DNA from: Caldilineaceae bacterium
Lineage (GTDB): Bacteria > Chloroflexota > Anaerolineae > Caldilineales > Caldilineaceae
Reading direction: 5' to 3'
DNA length: 64,000 bases
Assembly: GCA_019637695.1 (NCBI GenBank)
Contig: JAHBVG010000024.1
Location: forward strand, 16,112 to 80,111
Shown piece by piece: positions 1-11,500 of the stretch. The notes under the pieces were generated by a model that did no database searches, was not told where the DNA came from, and saw nothing but the letters and a program-made list of their open reading frames with translations. Both the position numbers and the translations under genes were made by a program. Every line of letters begins with the position of its first letter. The stretch's first letter is position 1.

Positions 1-1
1 C

Positions 2-91
2 CAGATCACGCCAATTGTATTCCAACTCGGCTACCCCACGGAGCCGCTGGATTATAGCCGATTTGCCGGAACCTTCTTAGAAGAAAGCTGA
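2..91 (+). CDS. C-terminal end of an unidentified protein (partial)
   Basis: An open frame enters from the left edge and runs 29 codons to a TGA at 89-91, giving a tail that ends GTFLEES. It stops 7 bases before the iolB start, so it is probably the preceding gene of the same inositol operon. The tail is too short to assign; an aldolase or TIM-barrel enzyme of inositol catabolism would fit the context, but nothing in the residues proves it. Confidence 0.5.
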   Translation, partial: QITPIVFQLGYPTEPLDYSRFAGTFLEES

Positions 92-98
92 TAGAGCC

Positions 99-986
99 AT
101 GCGCTACACCGCCGAGGAAATTCTGATCCGTCCCCAATCCGATCCCAAAGACCCAGGACTGATCCTTTCGATTACGCCCGAAAGCGCGGGCTGGGACTAT
201 ATTTCATTCCAGGCGCGCCGATTGGGCGCAGGGGAAAGCTGGTCCTTTAAGACGGGCGAAAACGAGTTTGCCTTTGTCAATTTAAGCGGACGCTACAGCG
301 TCGCCAGCAACCGCGGCGAGTGGACGGGCATTGGCGGGCGCAAAACCGTCTTTGAAAGCGCAGCCCATGCCCTCTACCTGCCGCGGCGCACATCCTTGAC
401 CGTCACCGCCGAGGAAGCGGGCGAGTTCGCCGTCACCTGGGTCCCCACCGACGAGGATCGCGATCCCTGGCTGATCCGCCCGGAGGATGTGTCCACCGGC
501 ATCCGCGGCGGGGATAACGTCAGCCGCCAGATCAACGATCTGCTGCCGCCGGGGTCGCCGGTCCATCGCCTGGTGCTGGTGGAGGTCTACACCCCCAGCG
601 GCAACTGGAGCAGCTATCCGCCGCACAAGCATGATATCCACATTGAGGATGAAGCGGGGAATTTGATCGAGGCTGACCTTGAGGAGGTCTACTTTTACCA
701 GATCGACCGCCCCGAAGGCTACGCCTATCAGCGCGTCTATACCGACGAGAATTCACCTTTACACCGGGCGGGTCAGCCCATCGACGCGCTGGTGCGCGCA
801 ACTCATAATTCAGCCGTCCTCGTGCATGAAGGCTACCATCCTGTGGTGAGCGCGCCAGGGTATACTACCTACTATCTCAACGTTCTCGCCGGCAGCGCCC
901 AAAGTCTCGCCAATCAGGACGATCCACAGTATACGTGGGTGAAGACGAGGTATACGCGACATGATGAGCGATTACCGTTATACTAA
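99..986 (+). CDS. iolB: 5-deoxy-glucuronate isomerase (IolB)
   Basis: A 295-residue protein of the KduI/IolB bicupin family. IolB isomerises 5-deoxy-D-glucuronate to 2-deoxy-5-keto-D-gluconate in cytosolic myo-inositol breakdown. The family-typical metal-site stretch with SSYPPHKHD lies near residue 170, and a Glu and a further His follow in the second cupin half (EEVYFYQ, then VHEGYHPV). Length is normal for the family. The ATG lies 7 bases after the preceding stop, so it is probably cotranscribed with that gene and with iolC 106 bases downstream. The assignment is supported by iolC, iolG, iolD and iolA in the same direction. Confidence 0.93.
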   Translation: MRYTAEEILIRPQSDPKDPGLILSITPESAGWDYISFQARRLGAGESWSFKTGENEFAFVNLSGRYSVASNRGEWTGIGGRKTVFESAAHALYLPRRTSLTVTAEEAGEFAVTWVPTDEDRDPWLIRPEDVSTGIRGGDNVSRQINDLLPPGSPVHRLVLVEVYTPSGNWSSYPPHKHDIHIEDEAGNLIEADLEEVYFYQIDRPEGYAYQRVYTDENSPLHRAGQPIDALVRATHNSAVLVHEGYHPVVSAPGYTTYYLNVLAGSAQSLANQDDPQYTWVKTRYTRHDERLPLY

Positions 987-1051
987 AAACAAGTAATGAG
1001 TAGGCTGACGGAGTTCCTCTGCCAATCGGGAGCAAATCCCGTCAACGGGGC

Positions 1052-1079
1052 ATTACTCATTACTCATTACTCATTCACC
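1052..1079 (+). repeat. Heptamer tandem repeat (ATTACTC)3
   Basis: Three exact ATTACTC units and one variant (ATTCACC) end about 13 bases before the iolC start. An inverted copy of the word (GTAATGAGTA) lies just after the iolB stop near 993, so the iolB-iolC spacer can fold into a long imperfect hairpin. One of many 7-bp-phased spacers in the window. Confidence 0.8.
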
Positions 1080-1092
1080 AAAGAGAAAGAGC

Positions 1093-2115
1093 ATGAGCAA
1101 TCTACACTCCCGCACCTACGATTCCCTCCACATGGGGCGTTCGTCGATTGATCTTTACAGCAACGATGTGGGCGCGCCCTTTGAGCAGATCACCAGTTTT
1201 GCCGCCTATGTGGGTGGCTCGCCCACCAACATCAGTGTGGGGGGACGGCGACTGGGGCTGAAAACAGCCGTGGTCACCGGTCTGGGCGTGGACCCGGTGG
1301 GCGACTTTATCCATGCCTTTCTGGTCAAGGAAGGGGTCGAGACAAAGTTCAGCCCGCGCAAACCAGGACACCGCACCAGCGCCGTGGTCCTCGGCATTGA
1401 GCCGCCCGACAAGTTTCCGCTGGTCTACTATCGCGAAAATTGCGCCGATATCCAACTCAGCATTGACGATGTGCTGGCTGCGCCGGTTGCCGACAGCAAA
1501 GTTTTCCAATTCGCGGGGACGAATCTGAGCAAGGAGCCAAGCCGCAGCGCCACTATGTTCGGCGCGGAGGTCGCCCGGCAATCTGGCACGTCCGTTGTCT
1601 TTGATCTCGACTTTCGCCCGGATCAATGGCACGATCCGCGCGCCTTTGGCGTCGTCTGCCGGTCGGTACTCCACTCGGTGGACGTTGTCATCGGCACCCA
1701 TGATGAGATCAACGCGGCCATGCTCAAAGATCCGGCGCAGATGACGCTCACTCACTCGCAAATTTCCGACGCCAAAGTCTCTGGCGATGTAAAATCTGCC
1801 ATTGATACGCTGCTTTCGCTGGGTCCCAAAGCAGTGATCCAAAAAGTGGGGGCGCTGGGCGCGCGCGTCCATTTGGCGGATGGCGCCGTGATCGAGGCGC
1901 CCGGCTTCCCGGTGGAGATCTACAATATCCTCGGCGCGGGGGACGCCTTCGGCGCCGGCTTTTTATACGGCTACATCAACGGCTGGGATTGGTACAAATC
2001 GGCGCGGCTGGGCAATGCCTGCGGCGCGATTGTGGTGACCAAACACGGCTGCGCTAACTTTATGCCGACCTACGACGAAGTGATGGCTTTTGTCGAGAGT
2101 CGAGGTGGATTTTAA
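1093..2115 (+). CDS. iolC: 5-dehydro-2-deoxygluconokinase (IolC)
   Basis: A 340-residue PfkB/ribokinase-family sugar kinase. IolC phosphorylates 2-deoxy-5-keto-gluconate with ATP to form the aldolase substrate of the inositol pathway. The N-terminal sugar-binding segment carries GGSPTNISVGGRRLG near residues 41-55, and the C-terminal PfkB signature GAGDAFGAGFLYGY holds the catalytic base Asp (about residue 283) and the anion hole. Length is normal for a single-domain IolC; the C-terminal DUF2090 domain found fused in some bacteria is absent. The start ATG follows a purine-rich AGAGAAAGAG. Position directly after iolB favours IolC over a generic fructokinase. Confidence 0.9.
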   Translation: MSNLHSRTYDSLHMGRSSIDLYSNDVGAPFEQITSFAAYVGGSPTNISVGGRRLGLKTAVVTGLGVDPVGDFIHAFLVKEGVETKFSPRKPGHRTSAVVLGIEPPDKFPLVYYRENCADIQLSIDDVLAAPVADSKVFQFAGTNLSKEPSRSATMFGAEVARQSGTSVVFDLDFRPDQWHDPRAFGVVCRSVLHSVDVVIGTHDEINAAMLKDPAQMTLTHSQISDAKVSGDVKSAIDTLLSLGPKAVIQKVGALGARVHLADGAVIEAPGFPVEIYNILGAGDAFGAGFLYGYINGWDWYKSARLGNACGAIVVTKHGCANFMPTYDEVMAFVESRGGF

Positions 2116-2142
2116 CCAATCATCATTTTGGGGGGAAATGTT

Positions 2143-2865
2143 ATGAGAAATCGCGTGCTTGTCGTCGTTGTGCTTTTGGCGCTCACAGGATCGCTTCTCT
2201 TTTTTATGGAGGGCGTGAGTTCTCCGCTCAGTCGCCTTGCTGACGCTCTTTTCCAACTAAACGCATCGGTGTTGACCAGTGTGGATACCGGCTCGGCGCA
2301 GGGTCAATCGCCGCTGCCCACGTCAACGCGCACGCCGACCGCCACGCGCACATCTACGCCTGTCTCGCCGTTGGCGACGCCTACGCGCACGTCCACACCC
2401 TCGCGGACGCCGACAACAGCGCCGACCAACACGGCAACATCAGCGCCAACAAATACACCTGTGCCAACCAATACAGTGGCGCCGCCCACGGCAACGAATA
2501 CACCTGTTCCGACCAATACACCGACAGCGACGAACACGCCAGCGCCGCCGACCAATACACCGACAGCGACGAACACGCCAGCGCCGCCGACCAATACACC
2601 GACGAATACGCCAATACCGACGAACACCCCAACGGCGACGAACACACCGGTTCCAACCAATACGCCAACGGTGACGAATACACCGATTCCACCTACCCGT
2701 ACGCCGACGAGGACACCCTTGCCCACAGATACGCCTGTGCCAACGGTAACACCCACGGACACGCCACTGCCGCCGCCAGATCTGCCCCCCACCGGCGCGG
2801 ATCGGAAGACCTTGCAGCGCGAATGGATCCGCTCGCTGATGTCATCCTGGTTCTGGGGTAGATAG
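2143..2865 (+). CDS. Secreted Thr/Pro-rich low-complexity protein
   Basis: A 240-residue protein starting at the ATG behind a G-rich ribosome site; a TTG 15 bases upstream is the alternative. Residues 4-22 are a hydrophobic signal or anchor segment. Residues of about 45-210 are almost wholly Thr, Pro, Asn and Ala in TNTP-type words, including an exact 39-bp (13-residue) tandem duplication at 2521-2559 and 2560-2598. The C-terminal part carries LPPTG followed by a basic, Trp-containing tail (ends SSWFWGR). LPPTG resembles a sortase motif, but the usual hydrophobic segment after it is missing. Probably a cell-surface spacer or stalk. It sits between iolC and iolG with no evident link to inositol. 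I do not recognise a specific function. Confidence 0.75.
   Translation: MRNRVLVVVVLLALTGSLLFFMEGVSSPLSRLADALFQLNASVLTSVDTGSAQGQSPLPTSTRTPTATRTSTPVSPLATPTRTSTPSRTPTTAPTNTATSAPTNTPVPTNTVAPPTATNTPVPTNTPTATNTPAPPTNTPTATNTPAPPTNTPTNTPIPTNTPTATNTPVPTNTPTVTNTPIPPTRTPTRTPLPTDTPVPTVTPTDTPLPPPDLPPTGADRKTLQREWIRSLMSSWFWGR
2521..2598 (+). repeat. 39-bp tandem duplication inside the Thr/Pro-rich gene
   Basis: Two identical consecutive 39-bp units encode 13 residues each of the TNTPTA/NTPAPP pattern. The perfect nucleotide identity points to recent slippage or unequal crossover in a coding low-complexity region. Confidence 0.85.
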
Positions 2866-2894
2866 TCAATGTCAATAAGGTATCGTAATGGACT

Positions 2895-2950
2895 GTGGCA
2901 GGTGGCAGGTTGCAAGTAGCAATCGTCTCTGCGGTCTGCGGTCTGCCATC
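2895..2950 (+). repeat. Heptamer-phased intergenic repeat
   Basis: Eight consecutive 7-bp words can be read without slippage: GTGGCAG twice, GTTGCAA, GTAGCAA, TCGTCTC, TGCGGTC twice, TGCCATC. The same words in the same order recur at 31.1 kb and, inverted, at 35.0 and 62.8 kb. Confidence 0.8.
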
Positions 2951-2976
2951 CAGCCTTAACTTAAAGAGGGGAAACA

Positions 2977-3999
2977 ATGATGTTTCAAAAAACGATACAA
3001 GTAGGCGTCATCGGAACAGGCGGCATGGGCGGACGCCATGCACGCAACCTGGCGCTACGCACACCCGGTGCGCAGGTGGTAGCGGTGATGGATGTAGACG
3101 AACGCCGCGCTGGCGAAGTAGCGGAGATATGCGGCAGCGTCAGGATCTTCACTGATGGTGTGGCGCTGATCCGGGATGCAGAGGTGGAAGCTGTCGTCAT
3201 TGCCTCGCCAGATTCGACTCACGCCCCATTGGCGCTAGCGGCCATTGAAGCGGGTAAAGCCACTTTGCTCGAAAAGCCCCTGGCGAGCAATCTCTCCGAT
3301 GCGGAACAGATCCTGCGCGCCGAAATGGCAAGCGGGCGACGATTACTGCAAATCGGCTTCATGCGAGAGTATGATGCAGCCCACCGTCAGGTCAAGGATG
3401 CCTTGCTGGGCGGCGCGATTGGGCGTCCGCTGCTCTTTCGCGGATTGCATACCAACCTGAGCAGCGGCGCTCCACGCACCATTGAGGATGTGATCATCAA
3501 CTCAGCCATTCATGACATCCACTCTGCGCGCTGGCTGATGGCGGACGAGGTGATGCAGGTCTACGTCGAGCATATCCCTGCGGTGTCGTCTGATCCCGAA
3601 AGCTGTCGTCTGGCCTTGATTCAAATGAGCTTTGCGGGTGGCGGCATGGCCGTGATTGAAATGAACGTGGACGCGGGCTACGGCTACGAAGTCGCTATCA
3701 ACGTGACCGCGGAGAGCGGCAGCATCGGCGCGGACGGTCTTTCCAGCGCCATCGTTCGTCGCCAACAGAGTGCAGCTCAAGCCATCGATCCCGATTGGCT
3801 GGCCCGCTTTGATCTAGCCTACCGCACAGAAGCCCAGACCTGGATCCAATCCGCGAGCCAGGGCGCGGTGACTGGTCCTAACACATGGGATGGCTATATC
3901 TCTATGGTCATCGCCGACGCCTGTATCCGCTCGGCGCGAACGGGTCAACCGCAGAAGATCGAGGCGATGGCGCGGCCATCTTTGTATGACAGAGAGTAA
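2977..3999 (+). CDS. iolG: Gfo/Idh/MocA oxidoreductase, probable myo-inositol 2-dehydrogenase (IolG)
   Basis: A 340-residue NAD(P)-dependent dehydrogenase. The Rossmann motif GVIGTGGMGGRHARN is at residues 9-23, the family EKPL signature is near residue 98, and GFMREYDAAH near residue 128 matches the inositol dehydrogenase subgroup. The substrate-site His follows in the INSAIHDIH stretch. The product would oxidise myo-inositol to scyllo-inosose, the first pathway step. AGAGGGG precedes two adjacent ATG codons (2977 and 2980), either of which could be used. The cluster context supports IolG over other Gfo/Idh members, but substrate cannot be fixed from sequence alone. Confidence 0.82.
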   Translation: MMFQKTIQVGVIGTGGMGGRHARNLALRTPGAQVVAVMDVDERRAGEVAEICGSVRIFTDGVALIRDAEVEAVVIASPDSTHAPLALAAIEAGKATLLEKPLASNLSDAEQILRAEMASGRRLLQIGFMREYDAAHRQVKDALLGGAIGRPLLFRGLHTNLSSGAPRTIEDVIINSAIHDIHSARWLMADEVMQVYVEHIPAVSSDPESCRLALIQMSFAGGGMAVIEMNVDAGYGYEVAINVTAESGSIGADGLSSAIVRRQQSAAQAIDPDWLARFDLAYRTEAQTWIQSASQGAVTGPNTWDGYISMVIADACIRSARTGQPQKIEAMARPSLYDRE

Positions 4000-4036
4000 T
4001 CAGTGGAGTAAAGCGCCGAGGAGTTTCAAATAGAGG

Positions 4037-4444
4037 TTACCAAATGACGGGCACCAGACCAGAATCGGTGATGTTCCCGTCACGGGTGATGATGGCAATC
4101 TCAAAACCGGCTTTTGGGGCCAGCATAGCAGTGGCAACAATCTGGCGGTCGTGCATTTCATCAATGATCTTGCAGTCAAGGGTCTGTTCGAGAACGCGCT
4201 GGCCTAAAGCAACGATGCGGATGCGAGGATCGGCCTTTATTGTCTCTGTTAACTCGCTTTGTGTGGTAGAAAACTGATTGCGGCGTTTTTCAAGGATAAA
4301 GAACGCCTCAGCCAGTGCAATCACGGGAAGCCAGAATCGAGAACTAGGGTTAGCGAGTATACTTCTTGCCTGATATCCCAAATGGGCGTTGCCATCAAGA
4401 TACCATAGCAATGGATGTGTATCGATAATATAGAGATTAGTCAT
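4037..4444 (-). CDS. PIN-domain ribonuclease toxin (VapC-like)
   Basis: A 135-residue PIN-domain protein. The four metal-binding acids expected of the fold are visible: Asp8 (IIDTHPLLWY), Glu46 (ALAEAFF), Asp99 (EMHDRQIVATA) and Asp122 (ITRDGNI). Toxins of this fold cleave RNA, often tRNA. The gene overlaps the upstream small gene by 8 bases, as toxin-antitoxin pairs often do. The pair lies in reverse orientation between iolG and iolD and so interrupts the inositol cluster. Toxicity and RNA target are inferred from the family. Confidence 0.85.
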   Translation of the reverse strand: MTNLYIIDTHPLLWYLDGNAHLGYQARSILANPSSRFWLPVIALAEAFFILEKRRNQFSTTQSELTETIKADPRIRIVALGQRVLEQTLDCKIIDEMHDRQIVATAMLAPKAGFEIAIITRDGNITDSGLVPVIW

Positions 4445-4778
4445 TGATCAGATTCTCAGGCAAGCGCCATTCGGCAATCCGAAAGTCATCTTCATCAACG
4501 GGGATCCGTCCCTTGAATACTCCACATTTTAGAATGTATTCAGGTTCAGGATCTGGCATACTCAGGAAAGAATGGATCTCAGCGATGACTGTTTCTCGTG
4601 TGTTCTCTTCAAAATAATCGTCCAAATCGATTTCAAACACGAGATCTGACAATGAGAAAGGATTCTGAGCGGAGAACTGAAGAGACTCTTGAACCATCTG
4701 AATTGTGGCCCGAGCTAAGGTTAGCTTATCGGCATCGGATAGACTTTTGATCTGTTGTAACATATCCATTACAGACAT
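4437..4778 (-). CDS. Putative antitoxin partner of the PIN toxin
   Basis: A 113-residue acidic protein. The start is placed at the ATG at 4778-4776 because a perfect AGGAGGTGA lies 6-14 bases upstream; the longer open frame would run into the oppositely oriented iolD. Residues 1-35 look helical (MSVMDMLQQIKSLSDADKLTLAR) and the rest is acidic and probably wraps the toxin. No known antitoxin family is certain. Its 8-base overlap with the PIN gene is the main evidence for the role. The 48-bp divergent spacer to iolD could let an autoregulating complex also affect iolD; that is speculation. Confidence 0.72.
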   Translation of the reverse strand: MSVMDMLQQIKSLSDADKLTLARATIQMVQESLQFSAQNPFSLSDLVFEIDLDDYFEENTRETVIAEIHSFLSMPDPEPEYILKCGVFKGRIPVDEDDFRIAEWRLPENLIND

Positions 4779-4826
4779 ATCGTTCACCTCCTGATCAAGA
4801 TTATAACACAATAGAGGAGGAGTATT

Positions 4827-6763
<1,937 letters not shown>

Positions 6764-6764
<1 letters not shown>

Positions 6765-6811
6765 GGATTGGGGACTGGAGATCGGGGGTCGGGTTGAGAT
6801 TCTGAAATCTC
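6764..6811 (+). repeat. Heptamer repeat plus small hairpin after iolD
   Basis: The G of the iolD stop codon begins a run of 7-bp words: GGGATTG, GGGACTG, GAGATCG, GGGGTCG. A 6-bp stem follows (GAGATT at 6796-6801, loop CTGA, AATCTC at 6806-6811), which might act as a weak terminator. The same GGGACTG/GGGATCG words form the array at 61.6 kb. Confidence 0.65.
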
Positions 6812-6908
6812 CTAATCGCCCAATCGCTGTTTACAGAAGGGAATGCCACAGATCCAACCAATGGCATTACTATTTCTCTGGATCAGGTCTTCACATAAGG
6901 ATAATCCT

Positions 6909-8384
6909 ATGCCCAATTATCAACTCTTAAACTATATTGGCGGCGAGTGGAAGCGCAGCAGCGCCAGCGAGATGCTCGATGTGATCAACCCGGCGACGGC
7001 GCAGACGATTGCCACGGTGGCGCTTTCCCCTGCCGCCGAGGTGGACGAAGCGGTGCAGAAAGCACAGACAGCGTATAACGGATGGCGCGCCACCCCTGTG
7101 GGGGATCGGATTCAGCCGCTCTTCCGCTTGAAGATGCTTTTGGAGGAGCATCTCGACGAGATCGCGCGCACCATTACCGAGGAGTGCGGCAAAACTTACA
7201 AAGAGAGCATTGGCGAGATGCGCCGCGGTATCGAGAACGTGGAAGTGGCCTGCGGCGCGCCCATCCTCATGCAGGGCTACAACAACGAGGATATCGCCAG
7301 CGGCATCGACGAACACATGATCCGCCAGCCCTTGGGTGTGGTGGCGGCGATCACCCCGTTCAACTTCCCCGGCATGATCCCGCTCTGGTTCCTGCCCTAT
7401 GCCGTGGCGACGGGCAACTGTTTCATCCTCAAGCCGAGCGAAAAAGTACCGATGACCACGCAGAAACTCTTTGGGTTGATCGAGAAGGCTGGCTTCCCGG
7501 CGGGGGTGCTGCAACTTGTCAACGGCGGCGCAGAGACGGTCAACACCCTGCTCGACCATCCGCTGGTGCGGGCGATCAGCTTTGTGGGCTCCACGCCGGT
7601 GGCGAAATATGTCTACAGCCGGGCCACTGCCAATGGCAAGCGCGCCCAGTGCCAGGGTGGGGCCAAGAATCCAACCGTGATCATGCCCGACGCCGATCTG
7701 GAGACGAGTACGCGCATTATGGCCGATTCCGCCTTTGGCTGCGCCGGCCAACGTTGTCTGGCCTCATCGGTGGCGATCACTGTAGGGAACGCGCGCGCTC
7801 CCTTCCTGGAGCAGATGTCGGACATTGCCAGCAGCCGCAAGGTCGGCTATGGATTAGACGCCGCCACTGAGATGGGACCGGTGATCAACGCCAAGAGCAA
7901 GGAACGCATTGAGGGCTTGATCGCCAAAGGGGAGGCCGAGGGCGCGCAGGTGATCGTAGACGGTCGCCAGAAGAAGGTGCAGGGCTACGAGGACGGCTAT
8001 TGGGTCTTCCCCACCATCCTCGACAACGTTCACCCCGACAGCTCGCTGGCGCACACAGAGATCTTTGGGCCGGTACTCAGCCTCATGCACGCGCAGACCG
8101 TTGACGAGGCGATAGCCCTGGTCAACAACCGCGCCTTTGGCAACATGGCATGTATCTTCACCGCCAGCGGCGCGGTTGCTCGCCAGTTCCGCTACGGGGC
8201 GGACGCGGGCAACATCGGCATCAACATTGGCGTCGCCGCGCCCATGGCCTTCTTCCCCTTCAGCGGCTGGAATGAGAGTTTCTTTGGCGATCTCCATGCC
8301 CAATCTCGCCACGGCGTCGAGTTTTACACCCAGACTAAAGTGGTGGTGGAGCGCTGGCCGAAGGAGTGGAGTCGACAGTTCTAA
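6909..8384 (+). CDS. iolA: Methylmalonate-semialdehyde dehydrogenase (IolA/MmsA)
   Basis: A 491-residue CoA-acylating aldehyde dehydrogenase that converts malonate semialdehyde from the inositol aldolase step to acetyl-CoA and CO2. The nucleophile is Cys283 in [14 protein letters not shown] near residue 250 stands where ordinary aldehyde dehydrogenases have the general-base Glu, a hallmark of the MMSDH subfamily. The oxyanion Asn lies in TPFNFPG. The start is set at the ATG at 6909, behind AAGGAT, because homology begins there; the open frame extends 22 codons further upstream. It is the last gene of the contiguous inositol run. Confidence 0.92.
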   Translation: MPNYQLLNYIGGEWKRSSASEMLDVINPATAQTIATVALSPAAEVDEAVQKAQTAYNGWRATPVGDRIQPLFRLKMLLEEHLDEIARTITEECGKTYKESIGEMRRGIENVEVACGAPILMQGYNNEDIASGIDEHMIRQPLGVVAAITPFNFPGMIPLWFLPYAVATGNCFILKPSEKVPMTTQKLFGLIEKAGFPAGVLQLVNGGAETVNTLLDHPLVRAISFVGSTPVAKYVYSRATANGKRAQCQGGAKNPTVIMPDADLETSTRIMADSAFGCAGQRCLASSVAITVGNARAPFLEQMSDIASSRKVGYGLDAATEMGPVINAKSKERIEGLIAKGEAEGAQVIVDGRQKKVQGYEDGYWVFPTILDNVHPDSSLAHTEIFGPVLSLMHAQTVDEAIALVNNRAFGNMACIFTASGAVARQFRYGADAGNIGINIGVAAPMAFFPFSGWNESFFGDLHAQSRHGVEFYTQTKVVVERWPKEWSRQF

Positions 8385-8568
8385 CAGTGAAATGTTGATA
8401 CGCTGTAAAGGATGGGACAATATCAAGACCAAATCCGTGAGTTGACTGAACGCCATTTTTAAGGACGTCAAAAGGGACGTTCAGAGGACGGTGTTTGCTT
8501 ACCTTCTGAAATGACAAAATCTTCCAGGTTATGCAACTGGCGATGAATCAGACAGAAGGAGACAGAAG

Positions 8569-11500
8569 ATGCAAACACTATCCAGACAGCGTAGACATTT
8601 CCATCAGCTTCTTGCCATACTCTTGTGTATGGCAATGGTGTTGCAGGCCAGCCCACTCATGGCTGGCCCGCAGACACCCTCCCCTATCGGATCGTCCACT
8701 CTCGTTGGGTGGACGCAGAATGATTCCCCGCACGCAAGCTATGCGATTTCTGATTATCTCTCTACCAATCAGGTAGCTGAAGTACCCTTACAATCTGGCT
8801 GGCATCTCATCTCGATTCCAGAAGAGCCTGTGGATACAGATCCCGCGGCCGTACTGGCATCGATTGCAGGCCGTTACACCCAGGTCTACGCCTATGCCGG
8901 CTGTGACCCGGAGACGCCCTGGAAGGGCTACGATCCCCTGAACCCGGCGGCCAGTACGCTCACTGCCATCGATCATACCATGGGGCTGTGGCTAGATGTG
9001 GAAGATCCTGGCCTGTTGGTCGTGGATGGCATCCAGCACAGCCAGGTTGTCATTCCACTCTGCCTGGGTTGGAACCTGATCGGCTACCCTTTCAACCGGC
9101 CTCAGCCTGTGGTCACGGCGCTGGCCTCGATTGCCGACGATTACCTGCGGATCTTCACCTTCGATGCTGGCGACATTGCCGATCCCTGGGCGGTTTTCGA
9201 TGTTTCTTCCCCACAGTGGGCCAACGATGTGAAGATCATGGAGCCGGGGCGCGGCTACTGGCTCTATGCGACGGCGAACACCACGCTGACCATGACCGCG
9301 CCGCCTGACGATGTGGATATTACCCCGCCGTTGGTGACGGTGACGGCCTCGCCCACCAGTGTGGAAGTCGGCGAGGCTGTACTGTTGAGCGTGCAGGCCA
9401 CGGACGATACGGGTGTCGCAGAGGTACGCCTGACCATCAACCGGACGCCTGTGCAACTGAACTCCAATGATCAAGCAGTCTTCTTCCCGACCACGGCGGG
9501 TGTCTATACGGCGCGCGCCACAGCCATCGACGGCGCTGGCAATGTGGGCAGCGACAGTACGCTCTTTACTGCCTTCAGCGGCGAGGATAACGGCCCGCCC
9601 ACAGTAGCTCTGCTTCTGCCAGAGGATGGCACCGTGATCACTGGGACCGTAGATCTAATCGGCACGGCTACCGACGTGGATTTTGCCTTCTACCAACTGG
9701 AAGCGGCGACGGCGGGCAGCCAGGGCTATTTTACTTTCTTCCAGGGCAGCAACCCTGTTGAAAACGACGTACTCGGCAAGTTGGTGGCGGGGCGCTTCCC
9801 ACCTGGCCTCTACGATGTGCGGGTCTGCGCCCAGGATCTGCGCGGCAATCGGGCCTGTTCCGCGCCCAGACGCTACGAGTTGAACGCGCCGCGCACACCG
9901 CCCGGCTTTGCACGCTTCGCCTTTGTCGACGGCGTCATCGATGCCATCGGCATCCCCCTGGCTATCCACCGTATCTACGATTCCCGCTTCAAAGAAATGG
10001 GCGACTTTGGCATGGGCTGGCAGATGGGTCTGGAACAGGTCACGCTCCAGATCGATGGCAAAATGGGCGAGGATTGGGCGATCCAGACCAGCGGCCAGTT
10101 GGTAAAGACATATCATCTCGTACCTACCCGCGATCACCGCGTCTTTATTTCGCTGCCCGATGGGTCGATCCACCGCTTTCGCCTGCGGCTGGAGCCACAG
10201 TCCCAAACTCTTTTCCCGATTGAGACGGTGGACAGCGTTCATTTTGAGCCGCTGCCCGGCACGGTGACAAAGCTAACCACACCAGACGATGCCTTCTTTA
10301 TCCACGGAAGCATCTCTGGCGGCCCGGTGATCATCCGTGACAGCGATTACGAGGTCTACGACCCGGCGCGCTATACGCTGGAATTCCCCGATGGCCGACG
10401 CTTCTTCTTCGAGCGCCCACAGAGCCAGCAGAAGTTCCGGCTGATGCGCATGCAGGATGCTGACGGACATACAGTCACCATCCATGCAAATGGCATTACC
10501 CATTCTGCAGGCGCCAGTATGGCCTTTGGTCGCGACGGCCTGGGACGCATTGAGACGTTAACCGCCAATGACGGGCGCGAACGTAGCTATGAATATGACG
10601 AGGCTGGCAATCTGGCCGCGGTCACCGATTTTGCCGGTTATCGCACCGAGTTCCGCTACGACCATCAGCACAACCTGCTCCAGATCGTGGATGCACGCGG
10701 CCATGTGCCGGGGACGCTGATCTACGACGACGAGGGTCGCGTGATTGGCATGGTGGACGCGGCCGGCCATCGCATTGACATTAGCCACGACGACGAAAAC
10801 CGCCAGGAGATCGTCACCGACCCCCTGGGCAACACCACCATACGCACCTATGACGAAGCGGGAAATCTGATCTCTGAGCTCGATGCGCTTGGGCATGAAA
10901 ACAGCTACACCTATGACAGCCTGGGCCGCGTCGTCTCCCATGCAGATCCGCTGGGCCATACCCAGACCTATGCCTATGACACTTTTGGCAATCTCACGGC
11001 CTACACCAATCCATTGGGCCATCAATGGCAGAACGTCTACGACGAGCAGGGGCGCTTGTTGGAGCAGATAGACCCGCTGAACCGCAGCGTTCTCTATGAG
11101 TATGACGCCAATGGCAGGCCCACAGCCATGATCACGCCGCGGGGAGGGCGCTACGAAAGCAGCTACGCCGCCAACGGCCTGCCTATCTCCTTCAAGGATC
11201 CAAACAACGCCAGCTTCTCTGTGGGCTATGACGCTGCTGGCCGCATGAATAGTTTCACCGATCCCATGGGGCGAACCGGCCGGCTTGTTGTGCGCCCCGA
11301 CGGCCAGGTGAGCGTGGATGAATACACCGTTGACGGCGAAGCCGTGCGCTACGAATACCTCTACGACGACAACGGCACTCTCACCGGCCTGATTCTGCCG
11401 GATGGCCGCGTATCGAGCATGGTCTACGACGAGGTTGGTATGGCCGCCGTTGCTGTCAGCACTGGCGGGTATGAGCAGAGCCTGGTCTATGATCCGCGCG

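Noticed and set aside
2304..2915. 203-codon minus-strand open frame rich in Val and Gly
   Set aside because: It is the mirror of the Thr/Pro repeat gene; its VGVFVG pattern is just the reverse complement of the TNTP codons.
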